Made by a program: the position numbers and the translations under genes
In this document: piece after piece, positions 19,697 to 28,957 of the stretch
Layout: each line of letters opens with the position of its first letter
Position numbering within the stretch: the stretch's first letter is position 1
Notes under the pieces: model-generated
The model's input: the letters and a program-made list of their open reading frames with translations, nothing else
Database searches by the model: none
What the model was told of the DNA's origin: nothing
NCBI GenBank assembly: GCA_963845675.1
Contig: CAWJSX010000005.1
Location: forward strand, 248,001 to 312,000
Direction: 5' to 3'
DNA length: 64,000 bases
DNA from: CAWJMD01 sp963845675
GTDB taxonomy: Bacteria > Actinomycetota > Actinomycetes > Actinomycetales > CAWJMD01

Positions 19697-20601
19697 GCAA
19701 CGACATCCTCTGCGTCGATCTCGGTGGCACCAACATGCGGGTCGCGGTCGTCGACGAGCGCGGGCAGATCCGCTGCCGCGCCAACGAGCCCACCCCCCGC
19801 GATGCGCGGTGCCCCGAGGCTCTCGAACAGCTGATGGCATCGGTTCGTGACCAAGCGGGCGGCCGGGGGACGTTCGAGGCAATCGTGGTCGGTGTACCTG
19901 GTCGCATCGACTACAGCGCCGGACGACTCGAGTACGCGCCCAACCTTCCGCCGACGTGGGTCACCGAGCTCAGCGAGGAGCATCTCGCCACGCACTTCGA
20001 TGCGCCGGTACTCCTCGCCAACGACGCGGACCTCGCCGCGGTCGGCGAGGCCTACTTCGGAGCGGGCCACCAGTACACCGACATCGTCTACATCACGATC
20101 TCGACCGGGATCGGTGCCGGTGTGGTGTTCAACGGTCAACTGCTGCGAGGCACACGCTCGCTCGCCGAGGTCGGGCACACGATCCTCGCGCTTCACAGCC
20201 TCGACACCGACGAGCCGGCCACCGCCGAACATCTCACGGCAGGGCCAGCGCTCGCTCGTCGCGCTGACGAACTCGGTGTGTCTGCGCGAGGCCCTGATCT
20301 GGTTTCACTGGTGCGAGATGGCGACCCGGCTGCACGCCGGGCCTGGAATGCCACCATGCGAGCCGCCGGAGCAACGATCGCCAACCTCGCTCACCTGTTC
20401 AGCCCAGATGTGATCGTCATCGGGGGAGGGGTCGGCCGCAACGACGCGCTGGTGCGCGACCCGGTCGTCGACCTGCTCCGGAGGCACGGCCCGCAAGGTC
20501 TCGTCACGCCGATCGAGGTTGCCCAAGCCGCCCTGGGCGACGATTCCGCGTTGATCGGTGGGGCCGCCTGGCCGCGAGCGATCGGACGGGTGAGCGTGTG
20601 A
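19693..20601 (+). CDS. ROK-family sugar kinase, probable glucokinase
   Basis: Phosphorylates glucose, by context, to feed zwf. The ATP loop LCVDLGGTNMRVAVV, ANDADLAAVGEAYFGAG (catalytic Asp in NDAD) and TGIGAGVV are ROK/glucokinase features in a 302-residue protein. The ROK zinc motif CxCGxxGCxE is missing: its place is taken by HSLDTDEPATAEHLTAG, with GH of EVGHT preserved. Substrate could therefore differ from glucose. The start overlaps the zwf stop. Confidence 0.88.
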   Translation: MSNDILCVDLGGTNMRVAVVDERGQIRCRANEPTPRDARCPEALEQLMASVRDQAGGRGTFEAIVVGVPGRIDYSAGRLEYAPNLPPTWVTELSEEHLATHFDAPVLLANDADLAAVGEAYFGAGHQYTDIVYITISTGIGAGVVFNGQLLRGTRSLAEVGHTILALHSLDTDEPATAEHLTAGPALARRADELGVSARGPDLVSLVRDGDPAARRAWNATMRAAGATIANLAHLFSPDVIVIGGGVGRNDALVRDPVVDLLRRHGPQGLVTPIEVAQAALGDDSALIGGAAWPRAIGRVSV

Positions 20602-20649
20602 CGAGCGTAGGGTCGCCGAAGTGCAGGCCCTACGGCAGGAGCAGATCGA

Positions 20650-22005
20650 GTGGATGACTATGACCTGATCGTGATTGGTGCTGGCAGTGGCAACATGCTG
20701 TTCACCGACGAGATGTCGCGGATGAAGGCGGCGATCGTGGAGCCGGACCGGTTCGGGGGGACGTGCCTGAACCGAGGCTGCATCCCCTCGAAGATGCTGG
20801 TGGTGGCCGCCGATGCGGCCCTCGCCGTCGAGGAGTCCACTCGCCTCGGGGTGCACGCTCGTCTGGAGCGCGTGGACTGGCCAGCCATCCGGGCGCGCGT
20901 CTTCGGGCGCATCGACCCGCTTCACGAGCGGTCCGTCGCCTACCGTCGCACGTCGGGGGTCGATGTGTTCACCGAGCCGGCGCGCTTCATCGGCCCTCGT
21001 CAGATCCAGGTCGGCGACCGCGCCATCACCGGCGAGCAGATCGTCGTTGCCTCCGGGTCGCGTCCGGCCATCCCGGCGATCCCCGGGCTGGATGGCGTCG
21101 ACTTCCACACGTCGGACACGATCATGCGCATTGCGGAGGTCCCGCGGTCGATGGCAGTCATTGGCGGTGGATTCATCGCCGCCGAGATGGGGCACGTCTT
21201 CGCCGCCTTCGGCTCGGCGGTGAGCATCGTGCAGCGTGGCCCGAGGCTCCTCATGGCCGAGGATGAAGCTGTCTCGCAACGGTTCACCGACCAGGCCGCC
21301 CGCCGCTTCGACCTGCACCTGAACGCGGTCGTCACGTCGGTGGAGCGCTCGGCGACGGGCGTCGCCGTCACTGTCACCGGTCCTGCCGGACCTGCTGTGC
21401 TCGATGTGGAGGTGCTTCTGGTGGCTGCCGGTCGCCAGCCCAACACCGACCTGCTCGACGCGGCTGCCGCCGGGCTGGCACTGGACGCGCACGGCCACCT
21501 CGTCACCGACGAGACCTACCGCACCAACGTTGCCGGGGTGTGGTCGCTCGGCGATGCAACCAACCACTTCCAGCTCAAGCACATGGCCAACGCCGAGATG
21601 CGCGTCCTCACCCACAACCTCGTCCACCCGGAGGCCCTGCGGCGGTTGCCGACCGGGCTGGCTCCGCACGCCGTCTTCTCCCGCCCGCAGATCGCCGGCG
21701 TCGGGCTCACCGAGGCGCAAGCCGTCGAGCAGGGAATCGACCACGTGGTCGCCGTTCGCCCGTACTCGGACACCGCCTACGGCTGGGCGCTCGAGGACAC
21801 CGAGAGCTTCGTCAAGCTGGTCGCCGATCCCACGACTCGCCTGCTTCTCGGCGCGCACATCATCGGTCCGCAGGCCGCGACGCTGCTGCAACCGCTGCTG
21901 CAGGGGATGATGCTCGGCCTGACCGTCGACCAACTCGGCCGAGAGGTCCTCTACGTCCATCCCGCACTCACCGAGGTCGTGGAACAAGCCCTGCTTGAGC
22001 TGTAG
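20650..22005 (+). CDS. mtr: Mycothione reductase
   Basis: NADPH-dependent flavoprotein that regenerates mycothiol from its disulfide. FAD motif VIGAGSGNML at the N-terminus, redox disulfide GGTCLNRGCIPSK (C-x4-C), NADPH motif VIGGGFIAAEMG, second FAD motif VAGVWSLGDATN and the terminal catalytic YVHPALTEVVEQ are all present in 451 residues. The GSGN form and length favour Mtr over lipoamide dehydrogenase. GTG start 20650, 48 bases after the kinase stop, so possibly the fourth gene of the NADPH operon. Confidence 0.85.
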   Translation: MDDYDLIVIGAGSGNMLFTDEMSRMKAAIVEPDRFGGTCLNRGCIPSKMLVVAADAALAVEESTRLGVHARLERVDWPAIRARVFGRIDPLHERSVAYRRTSGVDVFTEPARFIGPRQIQVGDRAITGEQIVVASGSRPAIPAIPGLDGVDFHTSDTIMRIAEVPRSMAVIGGGFIAAEMGHVFAAFGSAVSIVQRGPRLLMAEDEAVSQRFTDQAARRFDLHLNAVVTSVERSATGVAVTVTGPAGPAVLDVEVLLVAAGRQPNTDLLDAAAAGLALDAHGHLVTDETYRTNVAGVWSLGDATNHFQLKHMANAEMRVLTHNLVHPEALRRLPTGLAPHAVFSRPQIAGVGLTEAQAVEQGIDHVVAVRPYSDTAYGWALEDTESFVKLVADPTTRLLLGAHIIGPQAATLLQPLLQGMMLGLTVDQLGREVLYVHPALTEVVEQALLEL

Positions 22006-22541
22006 ACCCGCGCTGGCGAGCTCAGCACCACTGCTTCGCGCACCACTGGCTGCACAGATGAGCGACGTCGATCACGAACGCCGGGCCGTCGAGCTGGTGA
22101 TGGGCTCGACGCAGTACGCCGAGACGCTGCCGCACGCACGGACCGGACCGGACGCACCCACGCCGACCTGAGGGACGAGTCGAAGGCCGCGCTCCCGGTG
22201 GATCTCGTCGCGCCGGCATACCGGGTGCGCCTGATGCCTCCGTCGGACGCGTTCAGCTGTTGATCCCGCCCCAGGCCGCGATGAGCGTCCCCTGGACCAG
22301 GTCGTCGGCGTCGTCGACCGACCCGAGCATCCGGTAGCAGTGCACGTGCAGCTCGCGACCGGACTGCGAAGCGCCAGCCTGCTGGCCGCCATCCGCATCG
22401 TCTTCGACCGACTGCCGTTCGAGGTGGCGCGTCGCGAGCAGCGGGTGAGCTGACCCCGCGTCGCGGCGCCGCCCCTGCTGCGGACGGGCCCGGTCGTCGA
22501 GTGGCCACCCGTCGTTCGGCTCGCACGTCCTCCGACCGACT
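22006..22541. other. Gene debris between mtr and the GH13 gene
   Basis: About 530 bases without an intact gene. It contains the sigma-factor remnant described separately. A short plus-strand end reading LLAAIRIVFDRLPFEV then ARREQRVS and stop (about 22370-22453) looks like the tail of a lost gene that I cannot name. The rest shows no family. This is the right edge of the lower-GC segment. Confidence 0.55.
22253..22363 (-). pseudogene. Remnant of an ECF sigma factor gene (region 2)
   Basis: Reads GRELHVHCYRMLGSVDDADD then LVQGTLIAAWGGINS and stop. The pattern HCYRMLGSxxDAxDLVQxTLxxAW is the sigma region 2 of SigJ-like ECF factors. Only about 35 residues remain, with no start and no region 4. 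Confidence 0.55.
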
Positions 22542-22559
22542 GTGCGAGAGTTCCTGTGG

Positions 22560-24260
22560 ATGGATCCCCAGGGCTCGTCGTGGTGGAAGTCGGCCGTCGT
22601 CTACCAGATCTACCCGCGCAGCTTCGCCGACTCCGACGGCGACGGGATCGGGGACCTGCGGGGGATCATCGGCCGGCTGGACTACCTCGCGGCGCTCGGT
22701 GTCGACGTGGTGTGGCTGTCGCCGGTGTACCGCTCGCCCCAGGCGGACAACGGGTACGACATCAGCGACTACCGCGACATCGACCCGGTGTTCGGGACCC
22801 TCGCCGACCTGGACGAGCTGACGACCGGACTCCACGACCGAGGCATCAGGCTGATGATGGACCTGGTCGTGAACCACACCTCGGACGAGCACCCGTGGTT
22901 CGTCGAGTCTCGCTCGTCCCGGGACAACCCGAAGCGTGACTGGTACATCTGGCACGACGCGCGCGACGGCGCCGAGCCGAGCAACTGGGGCTCGTTCTTC
23001 GGTGGCTCGGCGTGGGAGTGGGACGAGGGGTCGGGCCAGTTCTACCTGCACCTGTTCGACACCAAGCAGCCCGACCTCAACTGGGACAACCCGGAGGTGC
23101 GGCACGCCGTCCACGACATGATGCGGTGGTGGCTCGACCGGGGCGTCGACGGGTTCCGCATGGACGTCATCAACCTGATCTCCAAGGTCCCCGGCTTCCA
23201 CGACGTCGCCCCCGTCCCGGGGCGCCGTTTCGTCGTGCCGGCGGAGATGATCGTCGACGGCCCGCACGTGCACGAGTACCTCGCGGAGATGCACCGGGAG
23301 GTGTTCGCGGGACGGGAGGGCCAGTTCATCACCGTCGGTGAGACACCGGGAGTCACGACCGAGCAGGCCAGGCTCTACACGGACGCCGACCGTCGCGAGG
23401 TCGACATGGTGTTCCAGTTCGAGCACGTCCAGGTCGACCAGGACCCGATCGACAAGTTCCGGTACCTCGGGCTCGACCTGGTCGCCCTGAAGCAGTCGCT
23501 GCACCGCTGGCAGCTCGCGCTCGCCGACCGGGGGTGGAACAGCCTGTACTGGAACAACCACGACCAGGCGCGCGCCGTCTCGCGCTTCGGCGACGACGAC
23601 CCTGAGTACTGGGCGGCCTCCGCGAAGGCGCTCGGCACGATCCTCCACGGCCTGCGTGGGACGCCGTACGTCTACCAGGGGGAGGAGATCGGCATGACGA
23701 ACTATCCGTTCGCCGCGGCCGAGGACTACCGCGACGTGGAGGCGGTCAACTACTACGCCGAGATCGTGAGCTCGGGGCTGGACCAGGGCGCAGCCCTGGC
23801 CGGGATGGCGAAGACCACACGCGACAACGCCCGCACCCCGATGCAGTGGGACGCAACGGAGCACGCCGGCTTCACCACCGGCACACCCTGGCTGCCGGTC
23901 AACCCGAACCACTCGTGGCTCAACGTCCCCAGCCAGGAGGCCGACACGGACTCGGTGCTCGCCCACTACCGGGCGCTGATCAGGCTGCGGCACGAGCTGC
24001 CCGTCCTCGTCGACGGAGACTTCACCCCGCTGCACGAGGACGACCCGGAGCTGTGGTGCTACACGCGGACGCTGGGTGGGACCCGGCTGCTCGTCGTCGC
24101 GAACTGCTCGCGCAACGCCCGCACGGCCACGCTCGACCGGTGGCAGGGCGCTGGGCTCCTGCTGGGCAACCGGCCGGTCGACCACGACGCGCTGGAGGGT
24201 GACTCGATCACCCTGACCGGCTGGGACGCACGGATCTACCTCGACGGTCCGGCCGCGTAG
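22560..24260 (+). CDS. Alpha-glucosidase, GH13 (oligo-1,6-glucosidase type)
   Basis: Hydrolyses alpha-glucosidic bonds in maltose/isomaltose-type oligosaccharides in the cytoplasm. GH13 regions are intact: DLVVNHTSDEHPWF (region I), GVDGFRMDVIN (II, nucleophile Asp), VGETPG (III, acid Glu) and NNHDQARAVSR (IV); QIYPRSFADSDGDGIGDLRG is the N-terminal signature. ATG 22560 has GAGAG about ten bases upstream; a GTG at 22542 would add six residues. A decayed fragment of a very similar gene lies at 11.4 kb. The product, glucose, is the substrate the adjacent kinase-zwf-gnd genes would use. Confidence 0.93.
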   Translation: MDPQGSSWWKSAVVYQIYPRSFADSDGDGIGDLRGIIGRLDYLAALGVDVVWLSPVYRSPQADNGYDISDYRDIDPVFGTLADLDELTTGLHDRGIRLMMDLVVNHTSDEHPWFVESRSSRDNPKRDWYIWHDARDGAEPSNWGSFFGGSAWEWDEGSGQFYLHLFDTKQPDLNWDNPEVRHAVHDMMRWWLDRGVDGFRMDVINLISKVPGFHDVAPVPGRRFVVPAEMIVDGPHVHEYLAEMHREVFAGREGQFITVGETPGVTTEQARLYTDADRREVDMVFQFEHVQVDQDPIDKFRYLGLDLVALKQSLHRWQLALADRGWNSLYWNNHDQARAVSRFGDDDPEYWAASAKALGTILHGLRGTPYVYQGEEIGMTNYPFAAAEDYRDVEAVNYYAEIVSSGLDQGAALAGMAKTTRDNARTPMQWDATEHAGFTTGTPWLPVNPNHSWLNVPSQEADTDSVLAHYRALIRLRHELPVLVDGDFTPLHEDDPELWCYTRTLGGTRLLVVANCSRNARTATLDRWQGAGLLLGNRPVDHDALEGDSITLTGWDARIYLDGPAA

Positions 24261-24400
24261 CCCGGAGGACCGCAGGTCTCGTCGACCGGCATGCGTTCAA
24301 GGTGCCCCGCGGACGGACCGATGGTCTAGGTCGGAGCGGCTCGCCGGCCGCCCGCTGCCGCACCCCCTGGCGGCAGGCGGACAGGGAGGTGCGTGGACCG

Positions 24401-26672
24401 ATGACTGCGTCGTCCCGTCGGCCGTCGCGGCGTCCCTCGACGCTCGCGCTCGTGCCATGGGCCGTACTCCTCGTCGGCCTCGTCACGACCCTCCTGCTCC
24501 CCGGTCCGGTCGACGGGCCGGTCATCCGGACGGCGCTCCTGGTGACGATCGGCGCCCTGTTCGGCAGCCTCGTCCTCAGCCTCCTCATCGCAGCGGCGCG
24601 GGATCCCTCGCGCAAGGTCGCCCTGGTGCTTCTGGCGGCCGGTGTCGCGCTGTGGGCGGCAGGGTCGGCGTTGTTGAGCGCCGGCCAGACGGTGGAGGAG
24701 GTCCCCTTCCCGTCGCCGGGCGAGGTGCTCTACCTGTCCGCGTACCTGGGGATGGTGGCCTTCCTGCTGCTCGACGTCCCGCGCCAGCGGCTGCCCGCGA
24801 CGGCCGTCTGGCTCGAGACCGTCGTCGTCTGCAGCGGTGGGGCCTGCCTGGCCACCTTCGTCATGCTGACTCCCTTCGCGTCCTCCTTGAGCGGCGACGG
24901 CGTGCGACTCCTGATCGCCCTGATCTACCCGATGCTCGACGTGCTCCTCGCGGTGATCGTGGTCGGTCAGGTCCTCCTGGGGCTGCGCCGGCGTTCACTG
25001 CGCAACGGGCTGCTCGCCGCGGGGTTCCTGGGTCTCGCGGTCGCCGACAGCAGCCTCGCGGTCTATGCCGCGAGTGGCGGGACGTACACGGCGAGCCTCG
25101 GCCTCGAGCTCCTGTGGGGAGGTTCGTTCGCGGCCATCGTCACCGCGGCCTGCCACCCGTCCGCGGTGCAGCGCTCGACCCGTGAGGGCCACCACGCCGG
25201 GCTCCTGCTCGCCGCGGCCTCCGTCGCGCTGGCAGTCCTCGTGCTGAGGCCAGACGGGTCGGTGGAGCCCTACGTCACGGTGCCGGCGATCGTCGCCCTG
25301 GTCACCACCGGGGCCCGCATGCTGCTCGCACTCCGCGAGGCGCACGGCGCGGCCGAGGCGCTGCGGCTGTCGCTCACCGACGAGCTGACCGGTCTGCCGA
25401 ACAGGCGAGCGCTGCTCGCCGCAGCCGACGAGGCGCTCCGCGGGGACCGCCGCCTCGGCCTGCTGCTGCTGGACCTCGACGGCTTCAAGGACATCAACGA
25501 CAGCATGGGCCACCAGGTGGGCGACCAGGTGCTCGTGCTGGTGGCGCAGAGGATGCAGGCCCGCCTCGGCTCCCGGGTGGTGGTGGCGCGCCTCGGTGGT
25601 GACGAGTTCGCCCTCCTCGTCCAGGGCGGCGAGGAGATCGAGCTCTACGAGATCGCGCAGGCCGCCCGGTCCGTCCTGCGGGCGCCGATGCGGATGGACG
25701 GCATGGACCTGTCCCTCGACGGGTCGATCGGCATCACCGTCCGGGAGCCGGGCGACTCGTCCACCGAGCTGCTGCGGCGAGCAGACATCGCGATGTACCA
25801 GGCCAAGCACTCCGGCTCCGGCACGCTCCTGTTCGACACGACCCAGGACGGCTTCTCCCGACAGCGTCTACGCCGCGGTGAGGAGCTGCGACAGGCGATC
25901 GCGGACGACCAGCTCGTGGTCTGGTACCAGCCGCAGATCGACTCGCGGACACGCCGCGTCGTGGCGATGGAGGCGCTCGTCCGGTGGCAGCATCCCACCG
26001 AGGGGCTCCTCGGTCCCGTGCTCTTCCTGCCGGACGCGCGCCGCGCCGGGCTGATGCCGGCGCTGACCGAGTGGGTGACGCGCGCGGCCGTCAGGGACGC
26101 TCGCCGAGTGGCTCGGCGCCGGCTTCCACTTCCGGTGTGCGATCAACTGGGCGCCGCCGGAGCTCCTGGGCGGACAGCTGCTGCCGCTGCTGTTCCAGGC
26201 CCTCGAGGAGTCCGGCCTGCCGGGTGACAGCCTGATGATCGAGGTGACGGAGGACTCGTTCGTCTCCGACCCCGAGCGGGCCCGCGACGTGCTGGCCGAG
26301 CTGCGCCAGCACCACGTGCAGACCGCCATCGACGACTACGGGACCGGCTTCTCGTCTCTCGCCTACCTGCGCGACCTGCCCGTCAACGAGCTGAAGATCG
26401 ACCGGTCCTTCGTCGCCACCATGGTCCGGGACGCGCGCAGCGAGATGATCGTCCGGACCACGACCCAGATGGCGCACGGCCTGGGCATGCGGCTTGTCGC
26501 GGAGGGCGTCGAGGACGCCGAGACGGCCGAGGCCCTCGTCGCCTTCGGGGCGGACGTGCTGCAGGGCTATCACATCGCCAAGCCGATGCCCGCCGCCGAG
26601 GTGCTCGACTGGGTCAGGCGCTGGCAGGTCCAGCAGCCGAGCAGCCGGTCCGCGGTGTCGCTGCGCTCGTAG
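24401..26672 (+). CDS. Membrane GGDEF-EAL protein (cyclic-di-GMP turnover), frameshifted once
   Basis: N-terminal ~310 residues hold about nine membrane helices. Then come a GGDEF domain with intact LGGDEFALLV (and DLDGFKDINDSMGHQVGD) and an EAL domain with MEALVRW, DDYGTGFSSLAYLRDLPVNELKIDRSF and LVAEGVED. Both catalytic signatures are present, so it may make and degrade c-di-GMP; no allosteric RxxD is obvious before GGDEF. One extra G near 26097 shifts the frame inside EAL; removing it restores DLAEWLGAGFHFRCAINWAP. GGGAGG lies eleven bases before the ATG. It converges with the acyltransferase gene, three bases apart. Confidence 0.9.
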
Positions 26673-26675
26673 GCG

Positions 26676-27449
26676 TCAGGAGCCGCCAACGGCCTGCTGA
26701 AGGTGCTTCGTCGCGGGCACGCGGGCCGGCTTCACCTGCGGGTGGGTGAGGTCGATGCGACGGACGACGGGGCGGGTGAGCCGGAAGTGCTCGGACGGCG
26801 GTACCGACACACCGTCGAGGCCGGCCCCGAGGGTCACGAGGCGGTAGGCGTCCGGAAACTGCCGGCGCTGGTTGTCGCGCATCGTCGGGTAGTGCGTGAA
26901 GACGGGCAGGCTGGCCTCGGACCCCAGGTACGTCGCCGGCCTGGTGCCCGGCAGCGCGTTCATGATGATCCCGACGGAGTTCAGCAGGCGACGGACCCGC
27001 TCGTCGAGGATCGCGACGCAGGTGGACATCTCGTTGACGCGGGCGACGGTCATGAGCCCGTGGTACAGCGCGATGGCCAGACGAGACCCTCCGCCCGCGA
27101 CACCCCGGCGAGCCCCCATGGTCGCGACCTCCCAGGTGGACGCGAAGTCGATGCCCACGGCGGCGGCGGCCCTCCGGCCGTCCACAGCCCACGGCTCGGC
27201 GCCGATGTCGACCAGCGTCTTGAGTCCCGCCGCCCCGCCGGGAGCGAGGAACCGGACGGCGGCCAGCACCTCGTCGTTCGCGTCGGCCACGGCGAGGAAG
27301 ACGGAGCTGTCCTCGTACGGTCCGTACTCGTCGGCCAGCTGCTCGCGCGTGTTGCCGTACCAGGAGAGGAAGACCTCGGCCTCGCAGTCCACGGCCGCGG
27401 CGCGCAGGTCGCCCTGCGGGTCGAAGACCAGGCGCAGCGGCGCCGACAT
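26676..27449 (-). CDS. GNAT-fold acyltransferase, autoinducer-synthase/FeeM-like
   Basis: A 257-residue protein with the layout of LuxI/FeeM N-acyltransferases: an early Trp-Tyr (FLSWYGNTREQLADEYGPYE), FLAVADANDEVLAAVRFLAP, then WEVATMGARRGVAGGGSRLA and a late glycine segment RLLNSVGI...PATYLGSEASLPVF. This is a fold-level judgement; no substrate is known. Its ATG shares one base with the stop of the SpeD-like gene (TGATG), so the two are translationally coupled. Product could be an acylated amine or amino acid, possibly a signal. Confidence 0.6.
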   Translation of the reverse strand: MSAPLRLVFDPQGDLRAAAVDCEAEVFLSWYGNTREQLADEYGPYEDSSVFLAVADANDEVLAAVRFLAPGGAAGLKTLVDIGAEPWAVDGRRAAAAVGIDFASTWEVATMGARRGVAGGGSRLAIALYHGLMTVARVNEMSTCVAILDERVRRLLNSVGIIMNALPGTRPATYLGSEASLPVFTHYPTMRDNQRRQFPDAYRLVTLGAGLDGVSVPPSEHFRLTRPVVRRIDLTHPQVKPARVPATKHLQQAVGGS

Positions 27450-27790
27450 CAGAACTCCTTGCAGACGATGTCGGAGGCGCGGAACCACTCCTGCGTCAGG
27501 TCGAGGACGTTCTGGGTCTCGAACGGCTTGCACGCGTAGATGTCCACGCTGAAGAACAGGCGAGGCTCGTCCCAGGCGTAGAAGTGGGCCCCGGAGGTCT
27601 CCCAGTGGATCCACCCCGCCCAGCCGTAGAGCGGGGACTGGTGCGTGACCGGCTCCATCAGAGCCACCATGTCGATCGCCTTCGACAGCTCGGACAGGTA
27701 GGCCTTGATGTCGTCGGCGCTGATCGGCTCGGGGCACAGCCCCTCGACGACCAACCGCTGACGACAGATCTCAGGGGCAAGGTCTCGCAC
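27449..27790 (-). CDS. S-adenosylmethionine decarboxylase (SpeD)-like small protein
   Basis: A 113-residue protein. The segment ETSGAHFYAWDEPRLFFSVD then IYACKPFE matches the SpeD core (ESH-x3-HTWPE...VDxFxCG): Ser66/His69 take the place of the self-cleaving Ser and His, and Cys87 that of the proton-donating Cys. The usual E-S-H is changed to T-S-G-A-H, so pyruvoyl formation and substrate are uncertain; some SpeD relatives decarboxylate ornithine or arginine. No spermidine synthase lies nearby. It leads a two-gene unit with the acyltransferase, downstream of a long palindrome. Confidence 0.6.
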   Translation of the reverse strand: MRDLAPEICRQRLVVEGLCPEPISADDIKAYLSELSKAIDMVALMEPVTHQSPLYGWAGWIHWETSGAHFYAWDEPRLFFSVDIYACKPFETQNVLDLTQEWFRASDIVCKEF

Positions 27791-27913
27791 GGCAGGCTCC
27801 CGTCATGGCGGAACGAAAGAGAGAGGGGGTCGAGCACGGTCATCGTGACACCACAGATGACCCTTTCGGTGCCTGTTTCCCAACACACAGCCACAGAACC
27901 GTGTTTCCCAGCA

Positions 27914-27943
27914 CGAACGGTGTACGGAGCGTTACACCGTTCG
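27914..27943. promoter_or_regulatory. 30-bp operator-like palindrome upstream of the SpeD-like/acyltransferase unit
   Basis: Perfect 11-bp arms CGAACGGTGTA / TACACCGTTCG with an 8-base spacer, 124 bases upstream of the SpeD-like start and in the divergent gap before the oxidoreductase. Two imperfect direct repeats (TGTTTCCCAACACA near 27872 and TGTTTCCCAGCACG near 27902) lie between it and the gene. Suggests a dedicated dimeric regulator; none is encoded next to it. Confidence 0.6.
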
Positions 27944-28053
27944 ACACGAACCGGACGCGGGCTGCCGTGGGCTCCACCCGAACGGCCCTCTCGCGACGCG
28001 TCCGCGTGACCGTCCTCGCGGTAGCGTCGCGCCAACCCTGCTGACGTGGAGGC

Positions 28054-28941
28054 GTGCTGGTGAGAGTCGGTCTGGTCGGGACGGGGCACTGGGCACGCCA
28101 GGTGCACGCGGCAGCGGTCGTCGCCGAACCAGGTCTCGAGCTCGCGGGCGTGTGGGGACGCGACAGCGACAAGGCTGGGGGGCTCGCCGCCGATCACGGC
28201 ACGCGGGCGTTCCGCGACGTCGACGCCCTGCTGGACGACGTGGACGCGCTGACGTTCGCCGTCCCTCCGTCCGTGCAGACCGACATCGCGCTGCGTGCCG
28301 CACGGCGCGGCAAGCACCTGCTGCTCGAGAAGCCCATCGCCGTCACCGTCGAAGGTGCGGCCGAGCTGGATCGGGCAGTGAGCGACAACGGCGTCGCCAC
28401 CGTCGTGTTCTTCACGCACCGCTTCCACGCGACGCAGCGCCGCTGGCTCGACGAGGTCAGCCGAGCCGGCGGATGGGACCACGGGTGGGGGGTCTGGCTC
28501 GGTGACGCCCTGACGCCGGGCAGCCCGTTCGCCACCCCGTGGCGCCATGAGCGGGGTGCCGCCCTGTGGGATCTCGGACCGCACGCGGTCTCGCTGCTGC
28601 GCGGCGCGCTCGGACCCGTCCGTGAGGTCACGGCCACCGCGGGACCGCGAGGGCTGGTCCACCTCCTGACCCGGCACGACGGCGGTGCCACGAGCACGCT
28701 CTCGCTGACCCTGTCGGCCACGTCGGAGTCGACGCGGACGGGTCTGACCCTCTGGGGTCCAGCGGGTTTCAGTGAGATGCCCGAGCCGGACGGTCCCGTG
28801 GTCGACGCGCTGAGGACCGCCCTGCGCGAGCTGCGGGAGCAGGCGTCCTCGGAGTCACCCAGCCATCCGTGCGACGTCCGTCTCGGCCGCGAGGTCGTGG
28901 ACGTGCTCGCCGAGGCGGAACGGCAGCTCGCGGCACGGTGA
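28054..28941 (+). CDS. Gfo/Idh/MocA-family oxidoreductase
   Basis: NAD(P)-dependent sugar/polyol dehydrogenase family. Rossmann motif VGLVGTGHWARQVHAAAV at the N-terminus and the family EKP motif (LLLEKPIAVT, catalytic Lys) are present in 295 residues; the C-terminal domain is present but short (usual length 330-380). GTG 28054 follows GTGGAGGC. Substrate unknown; divergent from the SpeD-like unit. Confidence 0.85.
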   Translation: MLVRVGLVGTGHWARQVHAAAVVAEPGLELAGVWGRDSDKAGGLAADHGTRAFRDVDALLDDVDALTFAVPPSVQTDIALRAARRGKHLLLEKPIAVTVEGAAELDRAVSDNGVATVVFFTHRFHATQRRWLDEVSRAGGWDHGWGVWLGDALTPGSPFATPWRHERGAALWDLGPHAVSLLRGALGPVREVTATAGPRGLVHLLTRHDGGATSTLSLTLSATSESTRTGLTLWGPAGFSEMPEPDGPVVDALRTALRELREQASSESPSHPCDVRLGREVVDVLAEAERQLAAR

Positions 28942-28957
28942 GCCGTGCGTGGCGCCG

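Noticed and set aside
11407..22541. The segment as a tRNA-integrated genomic island using tRNA-Arg (10680-10752)
   Set aside because: No repeat of the tRNA 3' end is seen near 22 kb, no integrase gene is present, and a backbone-like USP gene separates the tRNA from the segment.
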